A DNA stretch of 64,000 nt from Immersiella caudata (GCA_030512335.1 JAULSU010000001.1:7874001-7938000); one strand, 5' to 3'; counted from the stretch's first letter, positions 46,501 through 57,902 are shown. Translations and numbers: made by a program. The notes: generated by a model not told the origin, from the letters alone.

Positions 46501-49230
46501 ATTCCCTTATCACTCAAGGTCGGTTCGCTTTAATCAAAGGTAAAAGCAATACTAGGATTCGGTCCGGTGTTCAGTGGGTACGCTAAGTGTAATACTAAGG
46601 TAATAACGTTAACCGTTCCTCTCCCCTAAGTGTTATCCTTTATAACCTCTTTAACCCTTCTTCTTTTAAAATAAAAGAGAGCAGTTAAAACCACTTACTA
46701 CTTTAAACCCTTATCTAACTCCAAACCGCTACCAGGCTTAACCCCAGACCCGGGAAAGTTCAAGGCCTAAACGTAAACATAGGCATTTTATCAGTACTTA
46801 ACCACTATCTTAACCTCAGCAGTTATAAGGTAACTAATAACTGGTTTCCTATTAGGACTAAAGAGATAATTAATAAATAACCGGGTAATACTTTACCTTA
46901 GTTCTTCTTTAATCAGAGCACTACTATCACCCCTAAAATCAGGTTCCGGGCCTTTTATCATTCTAAGTAAGTTCCACTAAATCTGATGTTCCGGATTTAT
47001 ATTCTTAAATTACCTATACTACTGCTTAAACTTAACATAGTAAGGCTTCTCTAATTATAATACTAATACTGCGATAACGTAAAGCCTAAAGACTAACCTA
47101 TCCTTTATCTACTTAACTTCTTCCTTTAAAAACTTATTATCTGGATCCGGCCTCCTTTACCTACCAGTAAGTAGGCTAAGGTACAAGTCGCCGTAAAAGT
47201 AATGGATTAAACCTAGTAACAGCACATAGTTTATAAAGTAGCAGGTTATTATAGTATACCTAACTTACAAACACCAGTAACACACAGGGGGTAAAGATAA
47301 GTAAATCTCCCTTTATTTCCTCAGCCGCTAGGTAAAAGTTACGATTAAATCCTCAGTATTTATAAACTAAACCGTCTTTTACTAAAGCTAGGTGTGGATT
47401 AATCTAACCCAAAAGACACCAAGTTACTAAAAAACATTATTATTAAGGTACAGCATATTTAAGCTTAGCTACTTAAAGCTCCTTACCAGGGAGTCCATCC
47501 TCTTCTCCATAACCAGCGTTACTAGGTAAGTCTCTTTAACTCTGGCTAAAGGGGTGTAACCGCTTTCCCTTTCCAAAACACGGGAGAAATTATCCACATC
47601 ACTTTTAACAGTGGTAAAAAGGCGTCTTAAAGTAGCTAATGCCGTAATCACTCCTTCCAAAGGGTTAAAACACTATACGTAGGCGTAGTCTTCGTTTACA
47701 ACGTAGCTATTAAAGACAAAATCGATAAACCACTATTTAAACTCCTTATAAGAGATAGCCTTAATCTTCGGATCGGGCAGATCCTTACATAAACAAACAG
47801 TAGTCTTAACAAAAGGGGCAAAAGTGTCGTAAAAGCTACAGGTGGCAACCAGTACTACGATCTTCCACTCGTTCAGGCTTAATCAGGACAGTAGTAAATT
47901 ATACTTATCAATAACCTCTATAAAGCTCAAATACTAAGGGCTAATAACATAATTATAAAACTAACAAAAAGCTTTAACCAGGTCCTCCTTTTAATAAAGG
48001 TCCTTATACTTCTAGTACTGCTTTATCCATTCCTTTAACCCTTCCCACATGTACATGTTTATACTCTCCCTTTCACTAGCGACTTAATCCTTAGCGTTCC
48101 TCACGTACCATCTTATCCATTTAACGTAACAAGTCTTATCTGTAATAATACCGAAATCGTCACAGTATTCTTTAAACGTGGCCAGATAGTTAGTAACACA
48201 TTCTCCTCTAAAGGGCTTATCAAAGCCAGCCTTTAAAGCCGTAAGGAACAGCTAATAGGAGTTTACAGGTATTATATCGTTTTAATTAAAGGGAGATTAA
48301 CCTAACGGACTTAAATTCTTAAAAGGTATCGTCAGTATTACCAAGGTTACTGTTTCCTTAGTAAGGGCTTTTAACGGCTTAATAAAAAGTATTAACAGGA
48401 CTTATTAGTGTGTTTAACGGTTATAAAGGCTTCCTTTAAATAACCTAATTATAATATTCACCTGATCGGAGGAAGACTGACGTTCCGGACCTAACAACAC
48501 CATCCCTTTATCGTAAAAGCACTTCACCACCGATCCAATCCTTTATATAACGCTCCACAGCCCGACTTACTTACTAAAAAAAACTCCCGCACTAAGGCAG
48601 ATCGCTGAAATTATCACTACAACGTTTCTAACCGATTTCGGGATTATAATACTAACAGTGTTTTCAATTATAAACCAGGTAGCTAACGCTAATTCGGATT
48701 TAGGCCATAACTAAGCGGTAACTACCGAGCTCCCTGCTCTCCAGTTCCACTTCCTCAGATCCGACCAATTAAAGGTACGTCTCCATTAGGTGATTCTAAC
48801 CGCAAAAGATAAGACCTGTCTCAGCACTAATAACACATAACCGCTTTTAGTGTTTAATAGTGGCCTTATAATCTCACTAAGCTCTTAGCTTAATAGGATC
48901 TTCCTAAACGATAAGAACGCGCTCCACCCGCTGCCAAAGGACTAGACCGGTTCGATCAGAGGTTACCAAGGTGACGCATTCTATCCTGGTAAATGGGCGT
49001 CAAGAACCCTCCCTCTTCGTTATTATTTTCGTTGTTAATATTTATAGTGGTAGCCACACAGGGCCGAACTTAAGGCATTATAACTGTGATAAGACACTTG
49101 GTATCGCTTAATGCCAATGTTTGCTTAAAATAAGTGTGTTTTTATTATGTTTATATTTATGTTTATATATAAGGAGCTTTCAGACCAATTTAGCCTAGCT
49201 GCTTTACAGCTCCCCGACAAAGCCCCTATT
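46501..49230 (-). pseudogene. Presumed gag region of the gypsy-type element
   Basis: It lies between the 5' LTR and the pol relic, where gag belongs. Only short frames remain, for example a 63-codon helical piece (47660-47469, TALATLRRLFTTVKSDVDNF). The assignment is by position only. Confidence 0.35.
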
Positions 49231-49743
49231 TAAACAGGTGCGGTAATACACCATAAGACTTAAGGTATAAAAGAATAGAACTACCCCTAAGAACGCCGAT
49301 GGCGGCCAGTATGGCCGCCAGTAAGGTAGCTTCTTCTCCGATCGAAGGAGCACGCGTGGGACTGACGTGTGAAAACGAGGACTGACTTAAAGGGAAGTAC
49401 ATAACTAAGTAGGGATAACCAAGTAGGAACAACCAAGTAGGAACAACCAAGTAGGAACAACTAAGAAAAGGGACCGGGGACTACTACTTCTTCCTCCAAT
49501 CGAAGGGAGGAGAGGTCACTCAAGCCATTCGCGGGTGCAACTCGTGGTGAAATCGCCGATGTCGTCTTTTTTCTCCTTTTGTTCGCCCGCCTGGAGAAGA
49601 AACGCGGTTCGAAGAACCGCGCGGCGCGGCCTTGACGGCGCGCGCCAAAACTTCGCTAATTACAAAATGGTTACAGTGATATGCACACAAAAAAACACCC
49701 AAAAAAAACCACAAGGGGCGATCGGAACGATCGCCCCGAGTCA
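49231..49743 (-). repeat. 5' LTR of the gypsy-type element
   Basis: 513 bp, beginning TGACTCGGGG on the minus strand. The far end is TGTTTA instead of TGTTCA, a single transition of the TG..CA boundary. Four copies of the 14-bp repeat lie at 49406-49461. Confidence 0.88.
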
Positions 49744-49814
49744 ACATACCTCGACAAAATGCTAAATCACAGTATAAAGTTAGAATCAAAAGTGTAAAGT
49801 TCAGTAGGTGTCAG

Positions 49815-50626
49815 ATGGCTGAGGCTGACTGGCGTTCAGGTAATGCTAGGCATCCAGTCAGCTTCGCTGACCGAAAGCCAGGGCCCCTAAACCCCCGTTC
49901 TTTCTGACAGTAGGCACCTATTACGACCAGTGCCTGTCGACTGACGGTCGGCAGGGTCGCTCAGGAGACGAGTTGGTAGGTAGAGAGGGGTAAACACAGA
50001 AGCAAGTCCTCACAGACGGGGGTTCACTATCAATTGGTCGTATATCACTATAGTACGCTGTAGCACACGGGGTGACGGCGCAGTAGGATACAATCGAAGA
50101 GCGCTCAATTGACGAGCGAATACTTGCGTGAGGAACCAGAGGGATTCCTCACCACAAGCATACTATGGTGACTATCTATAATGGCTGAGGGGAGGTAACT
50201 TGCACCGTACTCTGTTGCTCTGTACGCTAATGTCTTCGGATCACGGAGCACTGCTCTAAGGGTGTGGGCGTGCTCTGGAACAGAGCAACGGTCTTGGCAC
50301 AGAGCACACCAGTGTGATTGCGGCCACACTGTGCCTTCCATACCGTGACTACTGCGGGGACAAGTTGGTCCGTTCCGGCCACACGGGCGGCCTGCAGGTC
50401 GTCACAGGACCGTTATTAAGCGGGCTGAGAGAGGAATTAAACAAGCCGCTCCAAGATCTATGATACGGGTTCATAGGAATCTAAAGCCCATAAGCAAAAA
50501 CAAAAAACGGTATTCACAAGCATTTAAAACGTGTCAGAAAGAAAGGGGGTTCAGGGGCCCTGACTTTCGGTCAGCGAAGCTGACTGAATGCCTAGCACTG
50601 CCTGAACGCCAGTCAGCCTCAGCCAT
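49815..50626. mobile_element. 812-bp element with 95-bp terminal inverted repeats
   Basis: Left arm 49815-49909 and right arm 50532-50626 are near-perfect inverted repeats starting ATGGCTGAGGCTGACTGGCG. They differ at a few transitions. The 620-bp interior has no transposase and a 78-codon minus frame of no clear meaning. Size and arms suggest a non-autonomous DNA transposon (MITE-like) or foldback element. No clean target duplication is visible. It lies 70 bp outside the LTR retrotransposon and is GC-normal, so it was not affected in the same way. Confidence 0.65.
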
Positions 50627-51064
50627 GGTGTTGACGAAGCTGAATCCTACGGAGCGGTCTATAAAGAAGGAGGTTCTGGCTTTCAGCCAGAACCTCAACA
50701 AGCAATACAATCAAGCAATTGCTACCGATCGTTTCCACCCATTCCAAGGTGCAGTGTTTCTGACAAAACGTAACATTCGCAGGTAAACAGTGCGCACCTA
50801 TTTAACTCTAAGATTTGATATCTTTCCAATATATAACACCCAAAGCCGTAATGGTGGGGGCAGTGAACTCTAGCGTCTAGATATCTCCGCTAACTAAAAG
50901 CCCAACATACAGCAGCCTTCGAGCGCAAACTAGACCAGATATAACTCCTCAAGGCGTTTTACAAAGTGGCCGCCTCAAATCTGCCACCACTTATGATTCA
51001 GGTGGCAGTTCAGCCTAACCGAAGGTTTTAACTTGTTCAAATTTTGCTGTCTTTTAATGCTCTG
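50627..51064. other. Flank of the inverted-repeat element, with a perfect hairpin
   Basis: GGTTCTGGCT at 50672-50681 and its complement at 50685-50694 form a 10-bp stem with a 3-nt loop. A 50-codon frame (MVLTKLNPTERSIKK...) spans it. No gene is called. Confidence 0.4.
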
Positions 51065-51400
51065 TTAATAAACGTTGGGAAACCACAGTGTGTGAGTTTT
51101 TATTCCCACTGCCCAACATCCTTCAGCATCGGGAGGGCCGAAGAAGCTCCAGTCAACGTTATCCATTTTGCCACGCAGGCATACGATATTGGGTTGATCA
51201 TCGTAGCTACCAGTGACGAAACCATAAACCATATTACCACAACCATTCCAACAGGCCATGCCCCTAAACACCGTCTTTGCTCGCGAACATATTTCCTGCA
51301 TGTCGGCCACTCCCCACAGCACCCTGATGACGTGTTCCTTAGCAACGAAACAACTTTTTGTCGGACTACAGCGCGCTTTTGTCGAGGCAGCGGAAACCAC
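51065..51400 (-). CDS. Hypothetical protein, low confidence
   Basis: A 111-codon open frame starting at the DUF6594 stop codon. It has six cysteines and a Gly/Trp/Tyr-rich C-terminal half (WNGCGNMVYGFVTG, DWSFFGPPDAEGCWAVG) that looks protein-like. No signal peptide is seen and the first 20 residues are unconvincing. It may be the last exon of a lost gene. Confidence 0.3.
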   Translation of the reverse strand: MVSAASTKARCSPTKSCFVAKEHVIRVLWGVADMQEICSRAKTVFRGMACWNGCGNMVYGFVTGSYDDQPNIVCLRGKMDNVDWSFFGPPDAEGCWAVGIKTHTLWFPNVY

Positions 51401-52634
51401 TAGGGGTTAGGCTCAGAATTTGGCCCGGCAATGAAGACGATAAGCACAGTACAGTATCTTGCACGAGGGCGGTTAGCTGAGGTTTTCTAGTCTCAAGGAA
51501 GAATATGGAGTGGTAGCTTTACGTAGCGCCAGCAACTGCCAACTCTACCGTTCTAGGCTTCGTGAGCAAGGACAGGGCCATGGCAAAAACGCTAGTAGCA
51601 GTAGTCATGACCACCAACCGAGCCGTCGGGCTCTCTAGCAAGTTACAGACGGCGACTGGAACGAGAAGCAGACAGGTAACGAACGGAGCCAAGAGGGTAC
51701 GAGCTAAACGGTATGTGCGAAGTTTCGGGAAGATGTGAACATGGGGGTCTCTCGAGGAATTGGGACGCGACCACTAGTACCGCTGTTAAGCATGACCCGT
51801 CAGACGACCGCACCGGGTGGCATACTCACCATGCCGAGGAATGCCAAAAGTTTCGAGACGGTTCGCTCAAGCCAGGAGACAACTCTATCGTTCGACCGTG
51901 AAAAGGTGAACAGGTCGTCGCTGTGCTCCAGGAACCGCGACTCCTCCCGAGCGATGCAAGCGTTCCCCTCGAGCCAATTTTGGAGGCTGAGGTCGTGTTG
52001 CGATTCGGGGCTTTCAAAACCCAATACTTGATTGCTTCGTTGTATCAACGCATCTACGCCCAGAACTGGGTGTGAGGAAGAGGTCAATCTGGGCGGGGAC
52101 CCCAGAGTACGTACCGTATCCAGCCAACGCATTTTCAATCTCGGAGATGACGGCCTCGCGTTCCGTGTTTCCATCCATCCTGCGGCATCCGAGGAACGAA
52201 GGACAGGGCTCTTTGCCGTCAATTGCATCCAACCTCTTCTCCAGCAGCGTGATCTTATCCTGCCTAAGCAGAAGCAGCCGTACGCGAAGACGATGGAAGC
52301 GTCGGAAGGCGGTGAAGGCGTCGTCCAAAGCCACCAGCGCCGAGAATCTATGGTAGCCTTGGCGATAGTCCTCGACTGCGACTTGGTCATTACTATCCAT
52401 TCCATCCCCACGAGGGTGCACTTGATTGCCTGGCACAGCCGTACTTTGGAGGCCCCTTCTCACATCATCTTGCTTCACCTTCAACCCTCCAAGGGACCGG
52501 CGCAGTCCGCACCAGCGCATCATTGCCAGGAGGCACCTCGTAAAAACGTTACATTTCCGGCTCCGCGGCAGTCGGGGAAGAGCATTATTCTCGCTTCCTA
52601 GTTCGATATCGGGGTAGCTGTGGGCGCTGGCCAT
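51400..52634 (-). CDS. DUF6594 membrane protein
   Basis: Four exons: 52634-52115, 52065-51830, 51773-51523 and 51457-51400; 354 aa; all junctions GT-AG and in phase. The core GYHRFSALVALDDAFTAFRRF, RLRVRLLLLRQDKITLLEK and NTEREAVISEIENALAGY is typical of the fungal DUF6594 family. The middle has LQNWLEGNACIAREESRFL. The C-terminus has three hydrophobic segments, TLLAPFVTCLLLVPVAVC, LVVMTTATSVFAMALSLL and YCTVLIVFIAG, so the protein is anchored by its tail. Function is unknown; members are common and variable in filamentous fungi. It starts head to head with the caspase-like gene, 656 bp apart. Confidence 0.85.
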
Positions 52635-53290
52635 GCTCGAAGTTTGAAGCCGAAGGAGGGACTAAAAGCTGCCGCTCTTGTCGCTCTTGTCGCTCCGTGT
52701 GTGCCGTTATGTGGGAGGGATGAGCAAATGTCCTCTGCGGTGTCCTTGACGGCGACGGTTGTGGAATTCACTAATGGAAGGTTGGTGAGGATCTCAAAGA
52801 ATTGGACTGGGTTATTTTACAATTCGTGCGCTAAAACTTTGCAAATGCATTCTTTCTTCTTATTGCGCCGATACTTGATGACCTGTTTTTTTTCGTCCTG
52901 CGGACGCGCGAAGAGTGAGGCAGCGAAGGCGTCTCGGTCACGTCGTGTAACCCTTCAGACAGCCCCGCCTTCAGCGCCCAACTGCCATCCTCAGCGCCTC
53001 ATTCGCAACAACCCCGCTCCCAGCTGCAGCACTTTGGGCTGGCGTGCAGTCGCCTTGATGTCTGAACTCCTCATAGAGCCCCCCGTAGCCCCCACCGAAT
53101 TATCTCGTCTCTAAGGAATCGCCCGACGTGACTAACCCCCAACCCTCTTTTCGTTTTCCCTTTTTTTCTTTGTCTCGCGAGGCAGCCTGCTTATCGCTCT
53201 TTAGTCTATTAGACCTATATTTACCACTATATTCAAGCGCCTCAGCCGGTTCCAATCATCATAACTCCTCGTAAAACACATGAGACCACC
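52635..53290. promoter_or_regulatory. Divergent intergenic region, DUF6594 and caspase-like genes
   Basis: 656 bp between two start codons, so both promoters must lie here. A pyrimidine-rich stretch at 53145-53180 is the usual fungal pre-start CT tract for the plus-strand gene. A 164-codon plus frame (52620-53114) has no motif. Confidence 0.45.
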
Positions 53291-55044
53291 ATGAGCCCCC
53301 TAAGCGACTTTGGCCCAACACACTGGGCGGTGCTCGTTGGCGTTGGGGTGAATATCGTCACCACGGGCAACGAGGGAGAGCGTTCGAGAACAGACCGGTC
53401 GCTGAGGGGAGCAGATCAGGACGTTGTTGCCATCGCCGAACATCTCCGCACATACGCCAGCCCTACCGATATAGTCATGCTCAAGGTAACCAGGGCTTCC
53501 TATGATGATGTGTGTGGCCACCCGACCGAGGCTAAGGAGACGCTGCCCACGTACGAGAATGTCCTCTCAAGCTTGAAAAGAGTGGTCAACTTGGGGAAGC
53601 GCGGTCATCACGTTTATATCCACTTTTCCGGGCACGGAACTCGCCGGGCCCAGGACGGGGCGGTTGCTCTGGTGCTCTTCGACACGGCGCTTGCCGGGAT
53701 CAGGTACTTGTATGGGTCGATGCTCAGACGCGCTCTCCAGAAGATGACGGAGCTGGGAATGCACGTCACGCTTGTCCTGGACTGCTGTTTTTCGGGAAGC
53801 GCCCTACGCGGCGACGACTGGGATGGCGCCAGAATTCGGTTCATGGAACATGACGATGCTGTTGATGCGAGATCGGACCACGAGGCGCTGGCACCGGATT
53901 CAACGTCGCTCGGCACGGGTCGTGGCTCCGAGATCAAGCTTAGCCACCTTTTGGATCCCAAGACTTACACGATACTCTCGGCCTGCGGCCCGGACGAGTT
54001 AGCCTGGGAGATTGAATTTGAGGACGGAGCGCGAAGAGGGGCACTGAGCTACTTCCTCGTCGACTCGCTGGATGCCTTAAGGAAACGCCGAGCCCACGCT
54101 ACCGATCAGCTGCTTCATCAACACATTCAGACCACTTTCCGCGCCCGCTACTCGCGGCAGACCCCCATGCTCTACGGCAAAGGTGGGCTGTCATTCTTCG
54201 GGCAATACGCTACGAGTACCGGGGGGTCCCTGACCTCGGCGTACCGAGAGGTTGAGGGCGACGACCTAGTGCTCTCTGCTGGTCAGGCCCATAGGGTCCA
54301 CAAGGGCGATCTATACGTGCTATACCCAGCCATGCTGCCCGAACCGGTTATGGAATCGGCTAGACTACCGCCGCTCAAGGTGGCGGCGTATGAAGTTGGT
54401 TGTCTCACGTCCAAGCTCTCCGCGGTTGATTCGTCCGAAGCACACACAATCGAGAGAGGCTCAAGCTGGAACGCGAGACTCGTGGCGTCGCATTCTAGCC
54501 AGCGCATCTTGGTCAGACTCGATATAGTTGGGCAGCTGAGTGAAGCGGCGAGGAGTCTCCAGCACCACCCTTACCTCGAGGTTTGCGCGGTGGACCGGCG
54601 ACCAGGTCCGTCGGCGTTCCACGTCAGCGTCACGGACCAGCGCACCTACGAAGTTCGAGATTCCGCGTCCAAAAGAGTTGAAAACGTGCCCCAGATACCC
54701 GCCCACGCGCCGGGGGACGGCGCGCTGTGGGATGTGCTTGGACACTTGACAACGTTCAAGTTCTTTGAGGGGCTTGGCCTGTGCTTGCAACCCCTCCACG
54801 ATCCCCACGAGGCTACCTTGCCACAGGTACTAGGTCCGTCCACGCAAAAACCTAGGAGGTCGTCCCACCCATCTGGAGCGAACTGGAGGAAGACATCTCC
54901 GTCCACGATCCCATTCTGGCTGAAGCCCGAAGCTTGGCAGGAGTCAAGAAACTTGTCGATGCACCCGTTCCTTATATTAGCATCAGGTTGCCGACTAGGC
55001 TAAGGCACAGGCCCTCTCGCCCGGTCCAACCTGGGAACGTGTAG
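53291..55044 (+). CDS. Caspase-like cysteine protease (peptidase C14 family)
   Basis: MSPLSDFGPTHWAVLVGVGV opens a caspase fold. The catalytic histidine is H115 in HFSGHGTRR and the cysteine is C166 in LVLDCCFSGS. Substrate-pocket blocks YTILSACGPDELAWE and GALSYFLVDSL follow. The second half (about 330-510) is the C-terminal extension found in fungal caspase-like proteins, ending with ALWDVLGHLTTFKFFEGLG. The open frame runs to 55003, but after residue 512 it turns to nonsense. Removing a GT-AG stretch of only 29 nt (54827-54855) restores WSELEEDISVHDPILAEARS and ends at TAG 55042-55044 (574 aa). That is too short for a normal intron, so a small frameshift is equally possible. Role: likely regulated cell death. 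Confidence 0.85.
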
Positions 55045-55418
55045 CCCTCCTAGCTTTGGAGAGATTGCCGTTTATTCACAAGAGACTTTATCAGGTCAGT
55101 ATCAATATGCGGCTAACCACTGCATAACAGCCTAATAACTGCTTCCAGCACACGTATTAATGAGGCTTATCTAGATGCTGAGCCGTACACAGTCACAGGG
55201 CGATGAGTTTCAAGGATCTTGCAGCTGTGTAACTAGGTGGGCGTAGGGTTTAGGCGAAGTGGTTTATTGTTTCCAGCGGCTAAACTGGGATTAAAGCGAT
55301 AGAACCACCAATTGTTAACTGATAAGGCTACATTGGGTGTGCTAATCTATTCCAGGCCTGACAAGGCTACCAAGGTGGTTCAGGATAGGGGAGCTTTTAA
55401 CAGCCATAAAGCTTCTCA
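55045..55418. other. Intergenic, nothing recognised
   Basis: 374 bp, somewhat AT-richer than the flanking genes. No gene or repeat was seen. Confidence 0.5.
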
Positions 55419-56300
55419 ATGTGGTCTGGTCTGCAGAGCGAACCCTATCCAGGTAGAAAACTTCCGCATAGCGTCCAAAGCATGATGTTACCTTTCGAAA
55501 TCGACTTTGTCTCTCCCAGCGCCTACAACGGCCTTCCGCACATCCTAGACGTCGCCGATGTACCGAAGGTCAACGCCGAGGACCTCGACGAGCTCCGCAA
55601 GCTTTTAAGCAGGCATGATGTCCCTACTGGCGTCTGCATCCGGCTCATCCACAAGCATTTCAACATTGTTGACAATGAGATCGTTGTCTTCGAAGATATA
55701 GACGTCCCAGAACACGGAGCCATCCGCTGCATGCATCCAATTCCGGCCCATATTTTGGCTCCAAGATTCCGAGGCCTAAATTACTTCGTCAACAACGACA
55801 GTCGCTTGCAGTCGTACGAATACACCGCGACCGAAGCCCCCGACATGTCGGCTCATACAGCGTTTTTGGACGAGTTCTGCCGCTTTGTCGTCGAAAGGGG
55901 GCTGCAGCGCAAGTTAGGGCTAAAACTGGGGCTTGGGAAGGAGACAACAAGCTGGACCGAGTTGGAGCTTCCCAACAAGCGCGCCACCATCATGATTCCC
56001 GCAGGGATACCCATTCCAGACCTGGAATACGACGTCAAAGTAACCACCGAATGGGGCTCGGAGGCTAGCAACGAGTTGAAATGCATTCATTGCAGCCATT
56101 GCGAGGGCCATAACGACTGTTTTCATAGTTACTGCCTCCATGGTCGTTGCTCCCATAGCGGATGCGCCCACTGCGTTAGCCACGACAGTGCCCGTCTCGA
56201 CGGGCCGGATCTCTTTCTAGGGGGGAAGAAGTTGGAGGTTGGTACCCCTGTGCATAACATCGTTCTTGCCCTTAACCAAGTGATTGGGCCTGGATGTTGA
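55419..56300 (+). CDS. Conserved fungal hypothetical protein with Cys/His-rich tail
   Basis: A single exon of 293 aa. MMLPFEID at residue 22 may be the true start. The body, FEIDFVSPSAYNGLPHILD, GVCIRLIHKHFN, GRGL-type helices and NKRATIMIPAGIPIP, recalls a family of unnamed filamentous-fungal proteins (from memory). Residues 226-258 are packed with metal-ligand-like pairs: CIHCSHCEGH, CFHSYCLHGRCSH, SGCAHCVSH. A last conserved-looking segment DLFLGGKKLEVGTPVH follows. The tail is likely to bind zinc. The gene follows the caspase-like gene on the same strand, 374 bp downstream. Confidence 0.72.
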   Translation: MWSGLQSEPYPGRKLPHSVQSMMLPFEIDFVSPSAYNGLPHILDVADVPKVNAEDLDELRKLLSRHDVPTGVCIRLIHKHFNIVDNEIVVFEDIDVPEHGAIRCMHPIPAHILAPRFRGLNYFVNNDSRLQSYEYTATEAPDMSAHTAFLDEFCRFVVERGLQRKLGLKLGLGKETTSWTELELPNKRATIMIPAGIPIPDLEYDVKVTTEWGSEASNELKCIHCSHCEGHNDCFHSYCLHGRCSHSGCAHCVSHDSARLDGPDLFLGGKKLEVGTPVHNIVLALNQVIGPGC

Positions 56301-56977
56301 AGTACTGTAACGTTGGTAGCTAGGGGCTGTTGCCCTAGTCGGGCTAGGGGTTGATGAATGGATCCTTTGAAGCCTGCCTCACTCTATGGCTGCACCAGAG
56401 AGTCCTTCCTGTATGTCAATCGCCGTATACAACTTCTGTTAGTACGAGCTGAAACTGGTTGATTGTGTTGCTTGTCCTGGTTCTGGTACGATGAGCTGCA
56501 TACGAGCTTTGAGTTGATTAGTTAGTCTTTTAGTTGGCAGGTTATTCTAATTACACGGTTTAATTCTACAGCGAGATAATACTCGACTCCAAGTTTCAAG
56601 TACCTTCAGACCGATGTTAGACATATCACCTGTTAAACCTATAGAAGGCCTACATTCCCACAGTTCCACTGCATCGCCGCTCTCGTACAAATCCGCCTCC
56701 AAGAACACCTCCCAATACCCATCCCTCACCCCCTTCAAACTATCCACCTGCTCCACCCTTCCCATTATCTTCCAACCTACGACGACTAGTAAAGGTATCT
56801 CCCGAACACATGTCTCCCGTCGCCATTACTGCGCTTATTAATAAATGTAATTCTTCCCAAACAGAAGGAGGGACAGATCATTTGATGCTTGGGTGGTAGG
56901 TATCACGGAGGTTCGGATGTCCTAGTTCTGGGCCCCTGTTCTTACACGGGGGCTATTTGTGGGCTCTTCGGTAAAAG
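56301..56977. other. Intergenic, nothing recognised
   Basis: T- and G-rich spacer with only short frames. Confidence 0.5.
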
Positions 56978-57319
56978 TTGCACTTTTTAGGAAGGCCCGA
57001 GAATTTGCGCCAGAGAGGTCTATACACCCAGGGGCTCCACAAATTCATCGACGCGGGCGCGGATCTGAACACTATTTTGCCCACCCCTTCTAGCAAGAGT
57101 AAGGCGATTTTCTTCGAGCTGTTGAGGGACTCTGAACCGCACAGTGGCCCGAATCAAGCCCCGAAGTCCAGCATTGCCCTTTCTAGGCGATGTGGTGGAA
57201 ACGTTGCTGGCACATGCCGAGGCGATCGGGATTGCGTTGCCCCTGAAACTCATCTGGGACACCATCGATCACGCTCTCCCCGAAGTTCGAGCTCATCATC
57301 TCCAGATTAGATTCTAGGA
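56978..57319 (+). pseudogene. Fragment of an ankyrin-like or related protein
   Basis: The plus frame gives LHKFIDAGADLNTILPTP and SKAIFFELLRDSE. After a one-base shift near 57180 a second frame continues LGDVVETLLAHAEAIGIALP and HALPEVRAHHLQIRF to a TAG at 57317-57319. FIDAGADLN is ankyrin-like, but no full repeat is present. The break shows the copy is not functional. Confidence 0.4.
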
Positions 57320-57902
57320 TCTCCAAGAGCGTCAGGTCCCACATAGTATCCCTGCTACGCAGACCTCACTCGCAGCACCGGTGCAACATCTTCGGAACAT
57401 CTCGAGAAAATGAGTGAAGGCTCTAATCTCCTTGAAAAGAAGACCGCCCTGGGGTTCACCGATATGGCGAGCAACGACTCCGATAATAGCGACATGAATT
57501 CATGTCACACTCCTTGCAAGAAGCAAAAGCGTGCTCCATCTGCGCCATCCACGCCCCCTCCCCCTCCCGAATCCTCCTCCAGTCCCGGTTCAGAGCATTA
57601 AGCGGTGAATACGCTCACCGAGAATCCTTTCTCCTCCAACCGAAGGGCATACGAAGCAAGGGGGTTCTCGCTAGAAAGGTGAAGGCCCCTTTTCACAGAA
57701 TTCACAAGCATCAAGAAGAAATCTCAAATGTAGGTCAAAGTTGTTGTCCAAGACAACCAGTTTTTTTTTTCGTTTTATCCTTTTCTTTTTTTTCGATTGC
57801 TTGCTAGGCTAGACCTATCAATGCACACTTACCTGATCATGGCGAGGGAGTCAGCATGCTTACAAGGATTCAGGTACACTGCTGACGAGTCGATCTAGTC
57901 GT
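57320..57902. other. Intergenic, one doubtful small ORF
   Basis: 57410-57601 encodes 63 residues rich in Ser, Pro and Asn (MSEGSNLLEKKTALGF...). It has no motif and I do not count it as a gene. Confidence 0.35.

Larger units (their letters stand above)
37371..49743 (-). mobile_element. Full-length RIP-type-degraded Ty3/gypsy-type LTR retrotransposon
   Basis: Two 513-bp LTRs in direct orientation (37371-37883 and 49231-49743) bound 11.35 kb. ACAT occurs immediately outside both ends (37367-37370, 49744-49747), the 4-bp target duplication. Coding relics (integrase, RT-RNase H) and the purine tract at 37884-37896 all place transcription on the minus strand, so the right LTR is the 5' LTR. The interior is extremely AT-rich, TpA-rich and stop-ridden, the signature of RIP. 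It is longer than most gypsy elements (about 6-8 kb). Confidence 0.9.

Noticed and set aside
37371..49743. Ty1/copia assignment
   Set aside because: RT-RNase H lies upstream of integrase on the coding strand, and the integrase end resembles Ty3/gypsy.
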